NCBI GenBank assembly: GCA_002685075.1
Contig: NYWO01000108.1
Coordinates: 27,281 to 91,280 of the forward strand
Length of the DNA stretch: 64,000 nucleotides
Direction of reading: 5' to 3'
Source: Arcobacter sp.
GTDB lineage: Bacteria; Campylobacterota; Campylobacteria; Campylobacterales; Arcobacteraceae
Below, one piece after another: positions 20,576-31,384 of the stretch (position 1 is its first letter; each line of letters opens with the position of its first letter). The position numbers and the translations under genes are program-made. A model generated the notes under the pieces. That model searched no databases. It saw only the letters and a program-made list of their open reading frames with translations, and was not told where the DNA came from.

Positions 20576-21803
20576 AGTTGAAAAGAAAGCAATAATACAA
20601 AGTCTTAGAGGTATGAAAGATATTGTAAATGATGAAAGTGCATTATTTACATATTTTGTTGATAATGCTTCCTCTATTGCGAAAAGATATGGATTTTCAT
20701 ATATGGAAACGCCAATTTTAGAAGAAACAGCTTTATTTAAAAGATCAGTTGGTGAAAGTTCAGATATTGTAAATAAAGAGATGTATAACTTTACAGATAA
20801 AGGTGAACATGAAGTTTGCTTAAGACCTGAGGGAACAGCAGGTGTTGTTAGACATTTTGTACAAAAGAAACTAGATCGTGCTGGTGGAACACAAAGATGG
20901 TACTATTATGGACCTATGTTTAGATATGAAAGACCTCAAAAAGGTAGATTAAGAGAGTTTCATCAGTTTGGTTGTGAAGTATTTGGAGTGGCTTCAGTTA
21001 TTGAAGATGCAAATATTATTATGATGATTAAAGAGATTTTAGACTTCTTTGGAATTGGTTTCAAATTACAGTTAAATTCACTTGGTGATGAAAATTGTAT
21101 GCCTCAATATAAAGAAAATCTTGTAAAACACTTAACTTCTTTTAGAGATGAATTATGTGAAGACTGTCAGGTAAGAATTGATAAAAATCCTATTAGAGTC
21201 CTTGATTGTAAAAATGAAAACTGTCAATTAAAGTTATCCAATGCGCCTAAAATTACTAATAATCTATGTGATTCATGTAATACAGATTTTGAAAAACTAA
21301 AAGAAATTTTAGATTTTAACGGTGTTGAATATGAGATTGACACAAACCTTGTACGAGGTTTAGACTATTATTCTAAAACTGCTTTTGAGTTTGTTTCTAA
21401 TGAAATTGGAGCACAAAGTGCAATTGCTGGTGGTGGAAGATATGATAAACTTGTTGAATATTTAGGTGGTCGCCCAACTCCTGGTATTGGTTTTGCTATT
21501 GGAATTGAAAGATTATTAGAACTTGTAAAAATGAAAGAATCAAAAGAAGATACTATTTATATGGGTTCACTAGATGAAGCTTCTTTTAATACAGTTTTAA
21601 AAGTTGCAAATATAAAAAGAAAAACAACAAAAACAATAGTAGAGTATACACCAAGAGCTTTTGGAAAGCATTTTAAACTAGCAGAAAAAGTAAATGCTAA
21701 TATATTTGCTGTAATTGGAGAAAAAGAACTTCAAGAGGGAACTATCTATGTTAAAAACTTAGATACTAAAGAAGAAAAAACTATTAAATTAGAGGAATTC
21801 TAA
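20568..21803 (+). CDS. hisS: Histidyl-tRNA synthetase
   Basis: RGMKDI, LRPEGTAGVVR, GPMFRYERPQKGRLREFHQFG, VRGLDYYSKTAFEF, GGGRYDKLVEYLGG. Confidence 0.97.
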   Translation: MSKVEKKAIIQSLRGMKDIVNDESALFTYFVDNASSIAKRYGFSYMETPILEETALFKRSVGESSDIVNKEMYNFTDKGEHEVCLRPEGTAGVVRHFVQKKLDRAGGTQRWYYYGPMFRYERPQKGRLREFHQFGCEVFGVASVIEDANIIMMIKEILDFFGIGFKLQLNSLGDENCMPQYKENLVKHLTSFRDELCEDCQVRIDKNPIRVLDCKNENCQLKLSNAPKITNNLCDSCNTDFEKLKEILDFNGVEYEIDTNLVRGLDYYSKTAFEFVSNEIGAQSAIAGGGRYDKLVEYLGGRPTPGIGFAIGIERLLELVKMKESKEDTIYMGSLDEASFNTVLKVANIKRKTTKTIVEYTPRAFGKHFKLAEKVNANIFAVIGEKELQEGTIYVKNLDTKEEKTIKLEEF

Positions 21804-21805
21804 TA

Positions 21806-23611
21806 TTGAATAATTATGGAGTTGATATATGGAGTGATGACAACTTCATAATTGAAGAGGGATATGCAAAAGTAAATTATCAAAGTAAACCTTCACTAAT
21901 ATCTATAGTTAAGGAAGTAAGAGATCAAGACTTTAAAGGTCCCTTACTTTTAAGATTCCCTCATATAACTAAAAAACAAATAACTACACTTTATGATACT
22001 TTTAATACAAGTATTGATGAATATAATTACTGTGGAACATTTAACGCAGTCTTCCCTTTAAAGGTAAATCAGCTTCCTACATTTATTCATCCACTTATAC
22101 AAAATGGAAAAGAATTTAACTATGGATTAGAAGCAGGAAGTAAAGCAGAACTTGTAATTGCAATGACGTATAATAACCTTAACTCCCCTATTACAGTTAA
22201 CGGCTTTAAAGATAAAGAGATGATTCATTTAGCTTTTATTGCAAAGAGCAAGGGCCATAATATAACACTTATTATTGAAGGCTTAAATGAGCTAGAAACA
22301 ATAATAGGTGTACAAGAAGAAACACATCTTCCTTGTCCAAATATTGGATTAAGAGTTAGACTTCATAGTGGTGGTAGTGGTATTTGGGCAAAAAGTGGTG
22401 GAATTAATTCTAAGTTTGGATTAACATCAACTGAGATACTAGAAGCTTATGAAATGATTAAGAAAAATGATATGATCGAGTTCTTAACAATGATTCATTT
22501 TCATATTGGTTCAGCTATGAACTCAATTAAGCCATTAAAAAAAGCATTAAGAGAATCTGGTCACATTTATGCAGAACTTAAAAACTTAGGAGCAGTTAAT
22601 TTAAATGCCATAAATATTGGTGGTGGTTTAGCAGTTGAGTATAGTGCTTATGAAAGAAATAGATTTTATTCATTAAGAGAGTTTGCAAGTGATGTAATAT
22701 TTACATTAAAAGATATTGCTAAACAAAAAGGTGTTGAAGAGCCAAATATTTTTACAGAATCTGGAAGATTTATTTCTGCAGCCTCTACTGTATTAGTAAC
22801 TCCTGTTTTAGAACTTTTTTCTCACGAATATGATTTAGCGCATTTAAAACTAAAAGAGACTAACCCTCCTTTGATTGAAGAGTTAAATTTACTTTTTAAA
22901 GATATGATTAAAAAAACATCTTATGAATATATGCATGATGCAATTGACCATATGGAATCATTATTAACACTATTTGATTTAGGATATATTGATTTACAAG
23001 ATAGATCAAATGCAGAAATATTAACTCATCAAATTATAAAAAAAGCTATTTCACAACTAGAAGTGGAAGACTATGAGGAACTTAAAAAACTTGATGAAAA
23101 TATACAAGAAAAATATTTACTAAATTTTTCTATGTTTCAGTCACTTCCAGATTATTGGGGAATAGACCAAGAATTTCCAATTATGCCTTTAACTCATCTT
23201 GATAAAAAACCTACAAGATCTGCATCTTTATGGGATATTACTTGTGATAGTGATGGTGAATTACCTTTTGATTCAAAAAAAGCTTTATATTTACATGACA
23301 TTAATTTAAATAAAGAAGAGTATTTCTTAGGTTTCTTTAATGTAGGAGCATATCAAGATACTCTAGGAATGAAACACAATCTATTTTCACATCCTACTGA
23401 AGTAAATGTAGTTTTTAAAGATGGCAAAGTTTCACTAGAAAAAATTATTGAATCACAAACTATTATAGATATTCTTGAAGATATTGATTATGATACAAGT
23501 GACATTAAAAACAGACTTAAAGAAAATTTAGATATAAACACATACAAAATATTAGAAAAGTATTTAAATGAGAATAATTATTTAAAAACAATTTGGAGTT
23601 ATAATGACTAA
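21806..23611 (+). CDS. speA: Biosynthetic arginine decarboxylase (TTG start)
   Basis: GVDIWSDDNFIIEEGYAKVNY, FPLKVNQ, HIGSAM, NIGGGLAVEY, ESGRFISA. Confidence 0.95.
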   Translation: MNNYGVDIWSDDNFIIEEGYAKVNYQSKPSLISIVKEVRDQDFKGPLLLRFPHITKKQITTLYDTFNTSIDEYNYCGTFNAVFPLKVNQLPTFIHPLIQNGKEFNYGLEAGSKAELVIAMTYNNLNSPITVNGFKDKEMIHLAFIAKSKGHNITLIIEGLNELETIIGVQEETHLPCPNIGLRVRLHSGGSGIWAKSGGINSKFGLTSTEILEAYEMIKKNDMIEFLTMIHFHIGSAMNSIKPLKKALRESGHIYAELKNLGAVNLNAINIGGGLAVEYSAYERNRFYSLREFASDVIFTLKDIAKQKGVEEPNIFTESGRFISAASTVLVTPVLELFSHEYDLAHLKLKETNPPLIEELNLLFKDMIKKTSYEYMHDAIDHMESLLTLFDLGYIDLQDRSNAEILTHQIIKKAISQLEVEDYEELKKLDENIQEKYLLNFSMFQSLPDYWGIDQEFPIMPLTHLDKKPTRSASLWDITCDSDGELPFDSKKALYLHDINLNKEEYFLGFFNVGAYQDTLGMKHNLFSHPTEVNVVFKDGKVSLEKIIESQTIIDILEDIDYDTSDIKNRLKENLDINTYKILEKYLNENNYLKTIWSYND

Positions 23612-24356
23612 AGAAAATGAAAAAGAAGAAGAGAATAGTATTTCTTTTTGGGCTCAAATAAAAGAGGACTTTGTTGTTCCTAAATTAAATGATCCTGCAC
23701 TTGATTCAAATATTGAACTATTTTTTAACTACCCAGGTGTTTGGGCTATTATTAACCATAGGATTACAAATAAATTATATATAAATGGTTGGAGAAGAAC
23801 AGCAAGAGTATTAGGAGGAATATCTTCTTTATTTACAAAGACAGATATTCATCCCGCTGCAACGATAGGTAGACGAGTATTTATTGATCATGCAATTGGT
23901 GTTGTAATTGGTGCAACTACTATTATTGAAGATGATGTATTAATTTATCAAGGGGTAACTCTAGGTGGTGTTAGTTTAGATAAAGGTAAACGACATCCAA
24001 CTGTAAAATCAAATGCAGTTATTGGAAGTGGTGCAAAAGTTTTAGGGAATATTACTATTGGTAAAAACTCTAAAGTTGGGGCTAACTCAGTTGTTGTTTG
24101 TGATGTTCCAAAAAACTCTACAGCTGTTGGAGTTCCGGCAAAGATTCTAAAAAGAGATAATAAAGACTGCAAATTCACACATGATGATTTACCAGATATC
24201 AATAAAGAAATGTTTAAATATTTAATTGAAAGAATTCATGTTTTAGAAACTGCTGTTAAAGAAGAAGATGGCATTGATGTAAGTAAAAAAGATAAAAAAC
24301 TTGAAGATGATTATAATAAATTCATAAATGCAATGAACTCAATAAAAAAGAAATAA
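23604..24356 (+). CDS. cysE: Serine O-acetyltransferase
   Basis: DIHPAATIGRRVFIDHAIGVVIGATTIIEDDVLIYQGVTLGG left-handed beta-helix. Confidence 0.94.
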   Translation: MTKENEKEEENSISFWAQIKEDFVVPKLNDPALDSNIELFFNYPGVWAIINHRITNKLYINGWRRTARVLGGISSLFTKTDIHPAATIGRRVFIDHAIGVVIGATTIIEDDVLIYQGVTLGGVSLDKGKRHPTVKSNAVIGSGAKVLGNITIGKNSKVGANSVVVCDVPKNSTAVGVPAKILKRDNKDCKFTHDDLPDINKEMFKYLIERIHVLETAVKEEDGIDVSKKDKKLEDDYNKFINAMNSIKKK

Positions 24357-24361
24357 CATAA

Positions 24362-25093
24362 ATGTATGATTTAGCTGTTTTTGGAATTATAACTGGTTTT
24401 ATATCAGGCTTTTTCGGAGTTGGGGGAGGTATGATTTTAGTACCAATGCTTTTAGTCTCTGGTTTTGTAATGAAAGAAGCAGTAGCTATCTCTATTATGC
24501 AAATGGTATTTTCATCAATATATGGTTCATTTTTAAATTCAAAGAAATTTACAAATGTAATTAAAGATGGAATTATAATAGGTATTGGTGGTTTTGTAGG
24601 TGGCTTACAAAGTGGATATATTGTAACAAATGTATCTAATGAATTTTTACAATATCTATTTATTCTAATTTTATTTTACTCAATAATAAAAATATTTATA
24701 ACTCCAGCAGAACATGATTGTGATCAAAGATCAAAGAACAAACTTACACTATTTATTATCGGTTTCTTTACAGGACTGCTTGCTATGAGTATTGGAGTTG
24801 GAGGTTCTGTAATATTAACTCCTATTTTAATAGGTTTTTTAAAGTATGACTTAAAAGCAGCAACTGCACTTGGACTGTTCTTTGTAATATTTTCATCAAT
24901 TGCTGGATTTACTTCTTTATCATTAAGTGGACATATGCTTTATACCGAAGGTGCTATTATTGGTATTTGTTCTTTAATAGGTGTTTATTTTGGAATTTTG
25001 CTTAAAAATAAAGTTCACTCTAATTCATATAAAAAATATATTCTAGTTTTAAATACTATTATATTAGTAACTATGATTTATAAAACATTTTAA
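24362..25093 (+). CDS. TauE/SafE family sulfite exporter-like membrane protein
   Basis: FGIITGFISGFFGVGGGMILVPMLL and repeated FFTGLLAMSIGVGGSVILTPIL. Confidence 0.9.
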   Translation: MYDLAVFGIITGFISGFFGVGGGMILVPMLLVSGFVMKEAVAISIMQMVFSSIYGSFLNSKKFTNVIKDGIIIGIGGFVGGLQSGYIVTNVSNEFLQYLFILILFYSIIKIFITPAEHDCDQRSKNKLTLFIIGFFTGLLAMSIGVGGSVILTPILIGFLKYDLKAATALGLFFVIFSSIAGFTSLSLSGHMLYTEGAIIGICSLIGVYFGILLKNKVHSNSYKKYILVLNTIILVTMIYKTF

Positions 25094-25153
25094 ATAGCTT
25101 TGTAACTAAGTTGTAATTAAAATTTAGTATAATTTCATTACAGACATTAATTT

Positions 25154-25196
25154 AGATAAAAAAGATTACGCGAACGATCTTTTTTATCTTCTTTTT
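25154..25196. terminator. Bidirectional hairpin terminator between convergent genes
   Basis: AGATAAAAAAGAT - TACGCGAACG - ATCTTTTTTATCT perfect 13-bp arms, followed by T-rich tail. Confidence 0.8.
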
Positions 25197-25216
25197 AAAT
25201 ACAACTGCAATTGTAT

Positions 25217-27670
25217 TTAATTTAAATTGTCTTTTAATAGATACTCTAAAACTCCACCATACTTATAGTACTCAACTTCAATACTTGTATCTAATCTAGA
25301 TTGTAAAGTAAGAACCTTACTTTGATTGTTTTTAAAAATTTCTATATCTATTTTATCATTTACTTTTAATCTATTAGTTTTTATATTTATAAGCTCATCA
25401 CCTTTTAACTTTAAAGAGTCAATATCATCATCAATAAACTCTAAAGGTAAAATACCTACTCTTATCAGATCTTTTTTATACTCTTTTGAAAAAGATTTAG
25501 CAATGATTACTTCAACACCTAAAAGTTTTAATCCTTTTACAGCCCAATCATTTATCTCCCCGATTCCAAACCTACTTCCTGCAAAGAGTACTAGAGGAAT
25601 TTTATTTTCTTTCATTTTAAGTGAAAAATCATATATTGGCATAATTTCACTACTTTGAAAATCTTTTGTATAACCACCCTCTTTTGGACTTACCATTTTG
25701 TTTTTAAGTTTACTATTTGATAAAATTGATTTTATAATTACATTACTATTTGCATATCTATTCTCAAAAGTATCAAACTCATCAGGTCGTAGCCCTTTTG
25801 ATTGAAGAAATAAAGCTGTTGGAGAATAAGATGGTATTCTACCCTTAGCAGATATATCTTCACTTGAAATATTATCATCAAAAAGTGCTAAGATTCTTGC
25901 ATTTTTAATATCAATATATTCTATATTCTTTTTATTAAAAATATCTGTTTTATAAAGATAGGTAGAATTTGTATCCCAATCAAAAGTTTTATCTTTTTCA
26001 TATACTAATTCTTGCCAATAATTATTCCCAATAAAAATATCTTTATATAAATCTTTATAAACAGAATAATCAAGTTTTTCTAAGTATTCATTTACTTCAT
26101 TCATACTTGGCCAAATATTTGATAAAAAAATATCTTGAGTTATACTCTCTTTTGTAATATCAAAATCTAAATTACCTTTTAAACAATAAGCAACTAATAG
26201 TGCAGGAGAAAATAGCCATTTAGATTTAGTAAATCTATTTTTTTTGATTTCTTCAATATCATTTGAAAAAGCAATATACGATACATTTAAATTATATTTA
26301 TCTATATCCAAAGAAACAGTTTCATTAAGAGAGATATCTTTTTTCTCTTTTATAATAAAACCCAATTGTTCTAAATATTTAAATAAGTCTAATTTCTCTA
26401 AAAACTGCTTTTGTACTAAGGAGTCAAAAGTTATAAATCTAGCAATATTTTTATTTATTCTAATACCTAAGTCACAAGCTTTTTTTGCAATTAAGCAAGC
26501 TTGTATCAATAAAGAAGGATTAGTTGTATTTTTACAAATATCTATAAGAGCTAAAACAATATCATTATCTTTAACAAATTTTCCTTTTTTAAAGGTTTTT
26601 AGCTTATTAGCTATTTCTTTTACTAAAAACTCTTCTTCAAGAGTTTTTAAAGCAATTCCAATTGGCATAACTTTTGATAAGTCTAATTCGATTTGTTCTT
26701 CATATTCTGTATATTGTTCTATATCTTTTGATAAATATAGCATTTGCTTTTCATAATATGTTTTAATTAAAGAAGCATTAACTCCTCTTGTTTGTTCAAT
26801 AAAAAATATAGTATTATCGTCAATAGGAAAATATCCACAAACTCCTTTATACTGCGAAATAAGTTTTGATAACACTGTTCTATCTTCTAAAGATATATTT
26901 TTTAAGCCTCGTCCATAAAACTCTACAATTTTTCCATTTATATTATTATTTTTTATTATATTTTTTAAACTTATAAGAACATCATTGAAACTTGTTCCTT
27001 GAGCTAATGAGCCTGTAATTTTTATACCAATAGTTTTAGGAAGCTCAAAAGAAATAGAAGAACCTAACATAACAGATTGGATTTCAAGTCTTCCTACATT
27101 TAAAGAAAGTACACCTAAAGAATTAAGCTGTGAACTGTGAAAATCTGTACCAAGTATTGCTTCTGGAAAAATTACAACTTTTTCTTCTGTCATTTTCATT
27201 GAAAGCATTGTGGATAAGTATTCTAAGTTTACTTGATTTAAATTATTAATATTTGGAGGAATTATAGATATATTTTCAAAAGTATTTCCATAATACTTTA
27301 AAAAAGTATATCTTTCTTTATTTTTTTGTTCATTACTATCTTTATTATCAACTACAACATCAATCATTATTTTAGGACTTAAATTTTTACTTGCTGAAAT
27401 AAAATCAACTAAAGCAGGAACTGCATTAAATTCATTCATTATAATTCTATTTGAATAAAATTTTATTTGCTTTAAATGATTTCTATTTACAAAGGTATTT
27501 ATAATCTTTTCAATATCATTTTCATCAGCATTTCTAATATTTGCTTCTAATAATATCTTTAATGAATATGGAAGTTTTTTTAATTTTGAAGAATATTCAA
27601 AAACTTTTTTTAAGTCACAATAATAATATTTTTTTTGATTAAAATCAAAACTATTTAAAAATCTATTCAA
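25217..27670 (-). CDS. AcnA/IRP-type aconitase-fold protein with degenerate active site (putative pseudoenzyme)
   Basis: 817-aa intact ORF with scaffold motifs of AcnA (LPYSLKILLEA, QVNLEYLS, GKIVEFYGRGLKNISLEDRTVLSKLISQYKGVCGYFPID, DWAVKGLKLLGVEVIIAKSF, VGILPLEF), but catalytic and Fe-S motifs altered. Confidence 0.9.
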   Translation of the reverse strand: MNRFLNSFDFNQKKYYYCDLKKVFEYSSKLKKLPYSLKILLEANIRNADENDIEKIINTFVNRNHLKQIKFYSNRIIMNEFNAVPALVDFISASKNLSPKIMIDVVVDNKDSNEQKNKERYTFLKYYGNTFENISIIPPNINNLNQVNLEYLSTMLSMKMTEEKVVIFPEAILGTDFHSSQLNSLGVLSLNVGRLEIQSVMLGSSISFELPKTIGIKITGSLAQGTSFNDVLISLKNIIKNNNINGKIVEFYGRGLKNISLEDRTVLSKLISQYKGVCGYFPIDDNTIFFIEQTRGVNASLIKTYYEKQMLYLSKDIEQYTEYEEQIELDLSKVMPIGIALKTLEEEFLVKEIANKLKTFKKGKFVKDNDIVLALIDICKNTTNPSLLIQACLIAKKACDLGIRINKNIARFITFDSLVQKQFLEKLDLFKYLEQLGFIIKEKKDISLNETVSLDIDKYNLNVSYIAFSNDIEEIKKNRFTKSKWLFSPALLVAYCLKGNLDFDITKESITQDIFLSNIWPSMNEVNEYLEKLDYSVYKDLYKDIFIGNNYWQELVYEKDKTFDWDTNSTYLYKTDIFNKKNIEYIDIKNARILALFDDNISSEDISAKGRIPSYSPTALFLQSKGLRPDEFDTFENRYANSNVIIKSILSNSKLKNKMVSPKEGGYTKDFQSSEIMPIYDFSLKMKENKIPLVLFAGSRFGIGEINDWAVKGLKLLGVEVIIAKSFSKEYKKDLIRVGILPLEFIDDDIDSLKLKGDELINIKTNRLKVNDKIDIEIFKNNQSKVLTLQSRLDTSIEVEYYKYGGVLEYLLKDNLN

Positions 27671-27861
27671 AGCTCTTCACTCCGTTATTTTTCTTAATTA
27701 AAAAGTATCTAAATTTACTTTAATAATTAATTATAAATAATTAAAATTCTTCCATAAAAATATAAGTTTACAATTTATATAAAAGCATAGAAAATTTAAT
27801 CAATAATTATCTAAGAGTATAATATAATATTAGCTTCAAAAATTTAAAGGCTAATATAATT

Positions 27862-30672
27862 ATGACAGATACTATAAAAATTTTTAATGCTAAAGAAAAC
27901 AACTTAAAAAATATTAATTTAGAAATACCAAAAAATAAACTAATCGTATTTACAGGACTATCAGGCTCTGGAAAATCTACACTTGCATTTGATACACTTT
28001 ATGCAGAAGGACAAAGAAGATATATTGAATCATTATCTGCTTATGCTAGACAATTTTTAGATAAAGTTGGAAAACCTGATGTTGAAAGAATTGAAGGCTT
28101 AACACCAGCAATTGCAATTGACCAAAAAACAACTTCTAAAAATCCACGTTCAACTGTTGGAACAATTACAGAAGTTTATGATTACTTAAGACTTTTATAT
28201 GCAAGAATTGGAAAACAACATTGTCATAAATGTGGAGAACCAATTTCACAAATGAGTGCATCAGATGTAATTAATCAAGTTTTAACACTTCCTCAAAACT
28301 CCAAAATTGTAATTTTAGCACCTCTTATAAACAGAAAAAAAGGTACTTTTGCTGATTTACTAGAATCTTTAAGAGGTAAAGGTTATGTAAGAGCCATGAT
28401 TGATGGAGTGATGGTTAGACTTGATGAAGAAATAGAACTTGGTAAATCAAAAATGCATACAATCAAAGTCGTAATTGATAGAGTTGTAGTAAAAGAAGAA
28501 AACAAAGAAAGAATCGCTCAAGATGTTGAAAAAGGTTTAAAAGAGAGCTTTGGAGAACTTGAAATTGAAGTACTAAATCATGAAGATGTTGGAGTTGAAA
28601 AACATATTCATTACTCTGAGCATATGGCATGTTTTGATTGTAAAATTTCCTTTGAACCTTTAGAGCCTTTATCTTTTTCCTTTAATTCACCAAAAGGTGC
28701 ATGCTCATCATGTGATGGTTTAGGTATTAGATACGCACTTGATATGAAAAAAGTAATAAATGAAGAACTTCCTATTGAAGAAGGGGCTGTTAGAGTAATC
28801 TATGGTTTTAACAAAGGTTTTTACTTTAAAATGCTTACTGCTTTTTGTGAAGCTGCAGATATTAATACAACAATTCCATTTAAAGAATTACCAGAACATC
28901 AAAGAAAAGCAATACTTCATGGTGGAATAGAAGAAGCAAAGTTTGTATGGAAAAAACATAGCTTAAAAAGAAAATGGGAAGGTGTTGTAAAAATTGCCTA
29001 TGATATGGTTAAAGATGAAAAAGAGATGGCTGAATATATGACTGAAAAAGCATGTAGTGATTGTAATGGAAATAGATTGAAACCATCATCTCAAAGTGTT
29101 TATGTTGCAGGTAAAACAATAGGAGATATTCTAAATATTCCTATTGAAGATTCTCATAAATTTTTTCAAGATGAAAAAAACTTTAAATATTTATCAGACC
29201 AAGGTAAATTAATTGCAAAACCAATATTAAAAGAAGTTCAAGAAAGAGTCTATTTTTTATATGATGTAGGACTTGGATATATTACACTAGGACGTGATGC
29301 TAGAACTATTTCAGGAGGAGAAGCACAAAGAATTAGAGTCGCTTCTCAAATTGGTTCTGGACTTACTGGAGTAATGTATGTTTTAGACGAACCTTCAATT
29401 GGCTTACATGAAAGAGATACAAGTAAACTTATTAAAACACTTCGAGCCTTACAAGAAAAAGGTAATACTGTAATTGTAGTTGAACATGATAAAGAGACTA
29501 TTGAGGCAGCTGATTACATTGTAGATATTGGTCCACATGCTGGAAAGTTTGGTGGAGAAATCGTATTTGATGGAACACTGAAAAAAATGCTAAAAGCAAA
29601 GACTCTTACTGCAAAATATTTAACGGGTGAAAAGAAAATTGATTATGTTCATAATAGGCCACAAGAAGAGTTTATAGAAATAAAAAATGTAAGTATAAAT
29701 AATATCAAGGATTTAAGTCTTCAAATACCACTTAAAAATTTATGTGCAATTACAGGAGTTTCAGGAAGTGGTAAATCATCTCTTATCTTACAAACTTTAT
29801 TACCTGTTGCTAAAGAATTATTAAATCATGCAAGAAAAGTTAAAAAAGTTGATGGTGTAGAGATTGCAGGTTTAGAAAAACTTGATAAAGTTATCTATCT
29901 TGATCAAAGTCCAATAGGAAGAACTCCTAGATCAAACCCAGCAACATATACAGGCTTAATGGACGAATTAAGACTATTATTTTCAAAAACAAAAGAAGCA
30001 GAAATAAGAGGTTATAAAATTGGTCGTTTCTCTTTTAACGTAAAAGGTGGACGTTGTGAAAAATGTCAAGGCGAAGGTGAAATCAAAATTGAAATGCACT
30101 TTTTACCAGATATCATGGTTAAATGTGATGATTGTGCTGGTCAAAGATATAATGCACAAACTTTAGAAATTTTATACAAAGGTAAAAGTATTTCTGATGT
30201 ATTAAATATGAGTGTTGATGAAGCTCTTGAGTTCTTTGTAAAAATTCCAAAAATTCATGCAAAACTTCAAACATTAAGTGATGTTGGTCTTGGATATATT
30301 ACTTTAGGCCAAAATGCAGTAACACTTTCTGGTGGTGAAGCACAAAGAATTAAATTAAGTAAAGAGTTAAGTAAAAAAGATACTGGAAATACTTTATATA
30401 TTTTAGATGAACCAACAACTGGACTTCATTTTGCTGATGTTGATAGACTTACAAAAGTATTACATCATTTAGTTGATTTAGGAAACTCTGTAATTGTAAT
30501 TGAGCATAATTTAGATGTAGTTAAAAACTCTGATTGGGTTATTGATATGGGTCCTGAAGGTGGAAATAAAGGTGGTTTACTTGTAGATGAAGGAACACCT
30601 GAGCAAGTTGCAGCAAATCATAAAAAATCTGGCTCTCATACAGGTTACTATTTAGCAAAGGAGATAAAATAA
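27862..30672 (+). CDS. uvrA: Excinuclease ABC subunit A
   Basis: Two ABC modules (GLSGSGKSTLAFDTLYAEGQRRYIESLSAYARQFL; TGVSGSGKSSLI), Zn fingers (CxxC), 936 aa. Confidence 0.98.
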   Translation: MTDTIKIFNAKENNLKNINLEIPKNKLIVFTGLSGSGKSTLAFDTLYAEGQRRYIESLSAYARQFLDKVGKPDVERIEGLTPAIAIDQKTTSKNPRSTVGTITEVYDYLRLLYARIGKQHCHKCGEPISQMSASDVINQVLTLPQNSKIVILAPLINRKKGTFADLLESLRGKGYVRAMIDGVMVRLDEEIELGKSKMHTIKVVIDRVVVKEENKERIAQDVEKGLKESFGELEIEVLNHEDVGVEKHIHYSEHMACFDCKISFEPLEPLSFSFNSPKGACSSCDGLGIRYALDMKKVINEELPIEEGAVRVIYGFNKGFYFKMLTAFCEAADINTTIPFKELPEHQRKAILHGGIEEAKFVWKKHSLKRKWEGVVKIAYDMVKDEKEMAEYMTEKACSDCNGNRLKPSSQSVYVAGKTIGDILNIPIEDSHKFFQDEKNFKYLSDQGKLIAKPILKEVQERVYFLYDVGLGYITLGRDARTISGGEAQRIRVASQIGSGLTGVMYVLDEPSIGLHERDTSKLIKTLRALQEKGNTVIVVEHDKETIEAADYIVDIGPHAGKFGGEIVFDGTLKKMLKAKTLTAKYLTGEKKIDYVHNRPQEEFIEIKNVSINNIKDLSLQIPLKNLCAITGVSGSGKSSLILQTLLPVAKELLNHARKVKKVDGVEIAGLEKLDKVIYLDQSPIGRTPRSNPATYTGLMDELRLLFSKTKEAEIRGYKIGRFSFNVKGGRCEKCQGEGEIKIEMHFLPDIMVKCDDCAGQRYNAQTLEILYKGKSISDVLNMSVDEALEFFVKIPKIHAKLQTLSDVGLGYITLGQNAVTLSGGEAQRIKLSKELSKKDTGNTLYILDEPTTGLHFADVDRLTKVLHHLVDLGNSVIVIEHNLDVVKNSDWVIDMGPEGGNKGGLLVDEGTPEQVAANHKKSGSHTGYYLAKEIK

Positions 30673-31026
30673 ATGTTTGATAAATCAAAATTTACACAAG
30701 ACTTAGCAATAGATAGATTTATTCATGCAGTTGAAAATAACTTCTTTGTTGAAGCTCATGAGTTACTTGAAGATGACTGGAATATGTACAAAAAAATTGG
30801 TGAGAAAAACAAAGCTTTAGTATTAAAAGGTCTGATAAATGGTGCAACTGCTCTAGCTTTATATTTTGAAAAAAACAGACCTAGTGGATATGAAAAAGTA
30901 TGGCCTGTTTTTAATAAATATATGCCTTTATTAGATGAAGTATTATTAGAAAATAAAGATAGATTTTATTATGCAAAAGATTTATTGATTAAAAAAAATG
31001 CTTTGATCAAAAAAACTTTTAAGTAA
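30673..31026 (+). CDS. DUF309 domain-containing protein
   Basis: NNFFVEAHELLEDDWNMYKK...LKGLINGATALALYFEKN; directly abuts the uvrA stop. Confidence 0.75.
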   Translation: MFDKSKFTQDLAIDRFIHAVENNFFVEAHELLEDDWNMYKKIGEKNKALVLKGLINGATALALYFEKNRPSGYEKVWPVFNKYMPLLDEVLLENKDRFYYAKDLLIKKNALIKKTFK

Positions 31027-31039
31027 TTTAGAATTAAGA

Positions 31040-31384
31040 TTAATTTAATCCCATTAAGTAAGTTTTTAATCTCATCATATCCTCAGTAGGATATTGATTT
31101 TCACTATTTCCTCTAACTGCTTTTACAAAAAAATCTTTTGAAGAATCGTTATAACCAAAATTTATATTTGTTAATACTACTTCATGATGCTGTTTTGTAG
31201 CTTCATTTGTAGTTTTTTCTACATTTGAAAGAGAACTAGTATTTAAAAAATTTTCTTTTTCTACTTCTTCTAATTTAGATTGTTGATCAAGTTTAGAACT
31301 TGTGTTAATTGATTGAATTTGCTGTGCTTGTAAAAGTTTATTATCACTAAATTGATCAATATTAGATATTAATCCATATTCCAT
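31040..31384 (-). CDS. Hypothetical protein
   Basis: 114-aa ORF, low-complexity polar N-terminus, C-terminal NFGYNDSSKDFFVKAVRG...YPTEDMMRLKTYLMGL. Confidence 0.6.
   Translation of the reverse strand: MEYGLISNIDQFSDNKLLQAQQIQSINTSSKLDQQSKLEEVEKENFLNTSSLSNVEKTTNEATKQHHEVVLTNINFGYNDSSKDFFVKAVRGNSENQYPTEDMMRLKTYLMGLN

Noticed and set aside
26244-26756. 170-aa plus-strand ORF (also 25326-25658)
   Set aside because: Antisense within the aconitase-like ORF; Ser/Phe/Ile-rich shadow translation of AT-rich DNA.
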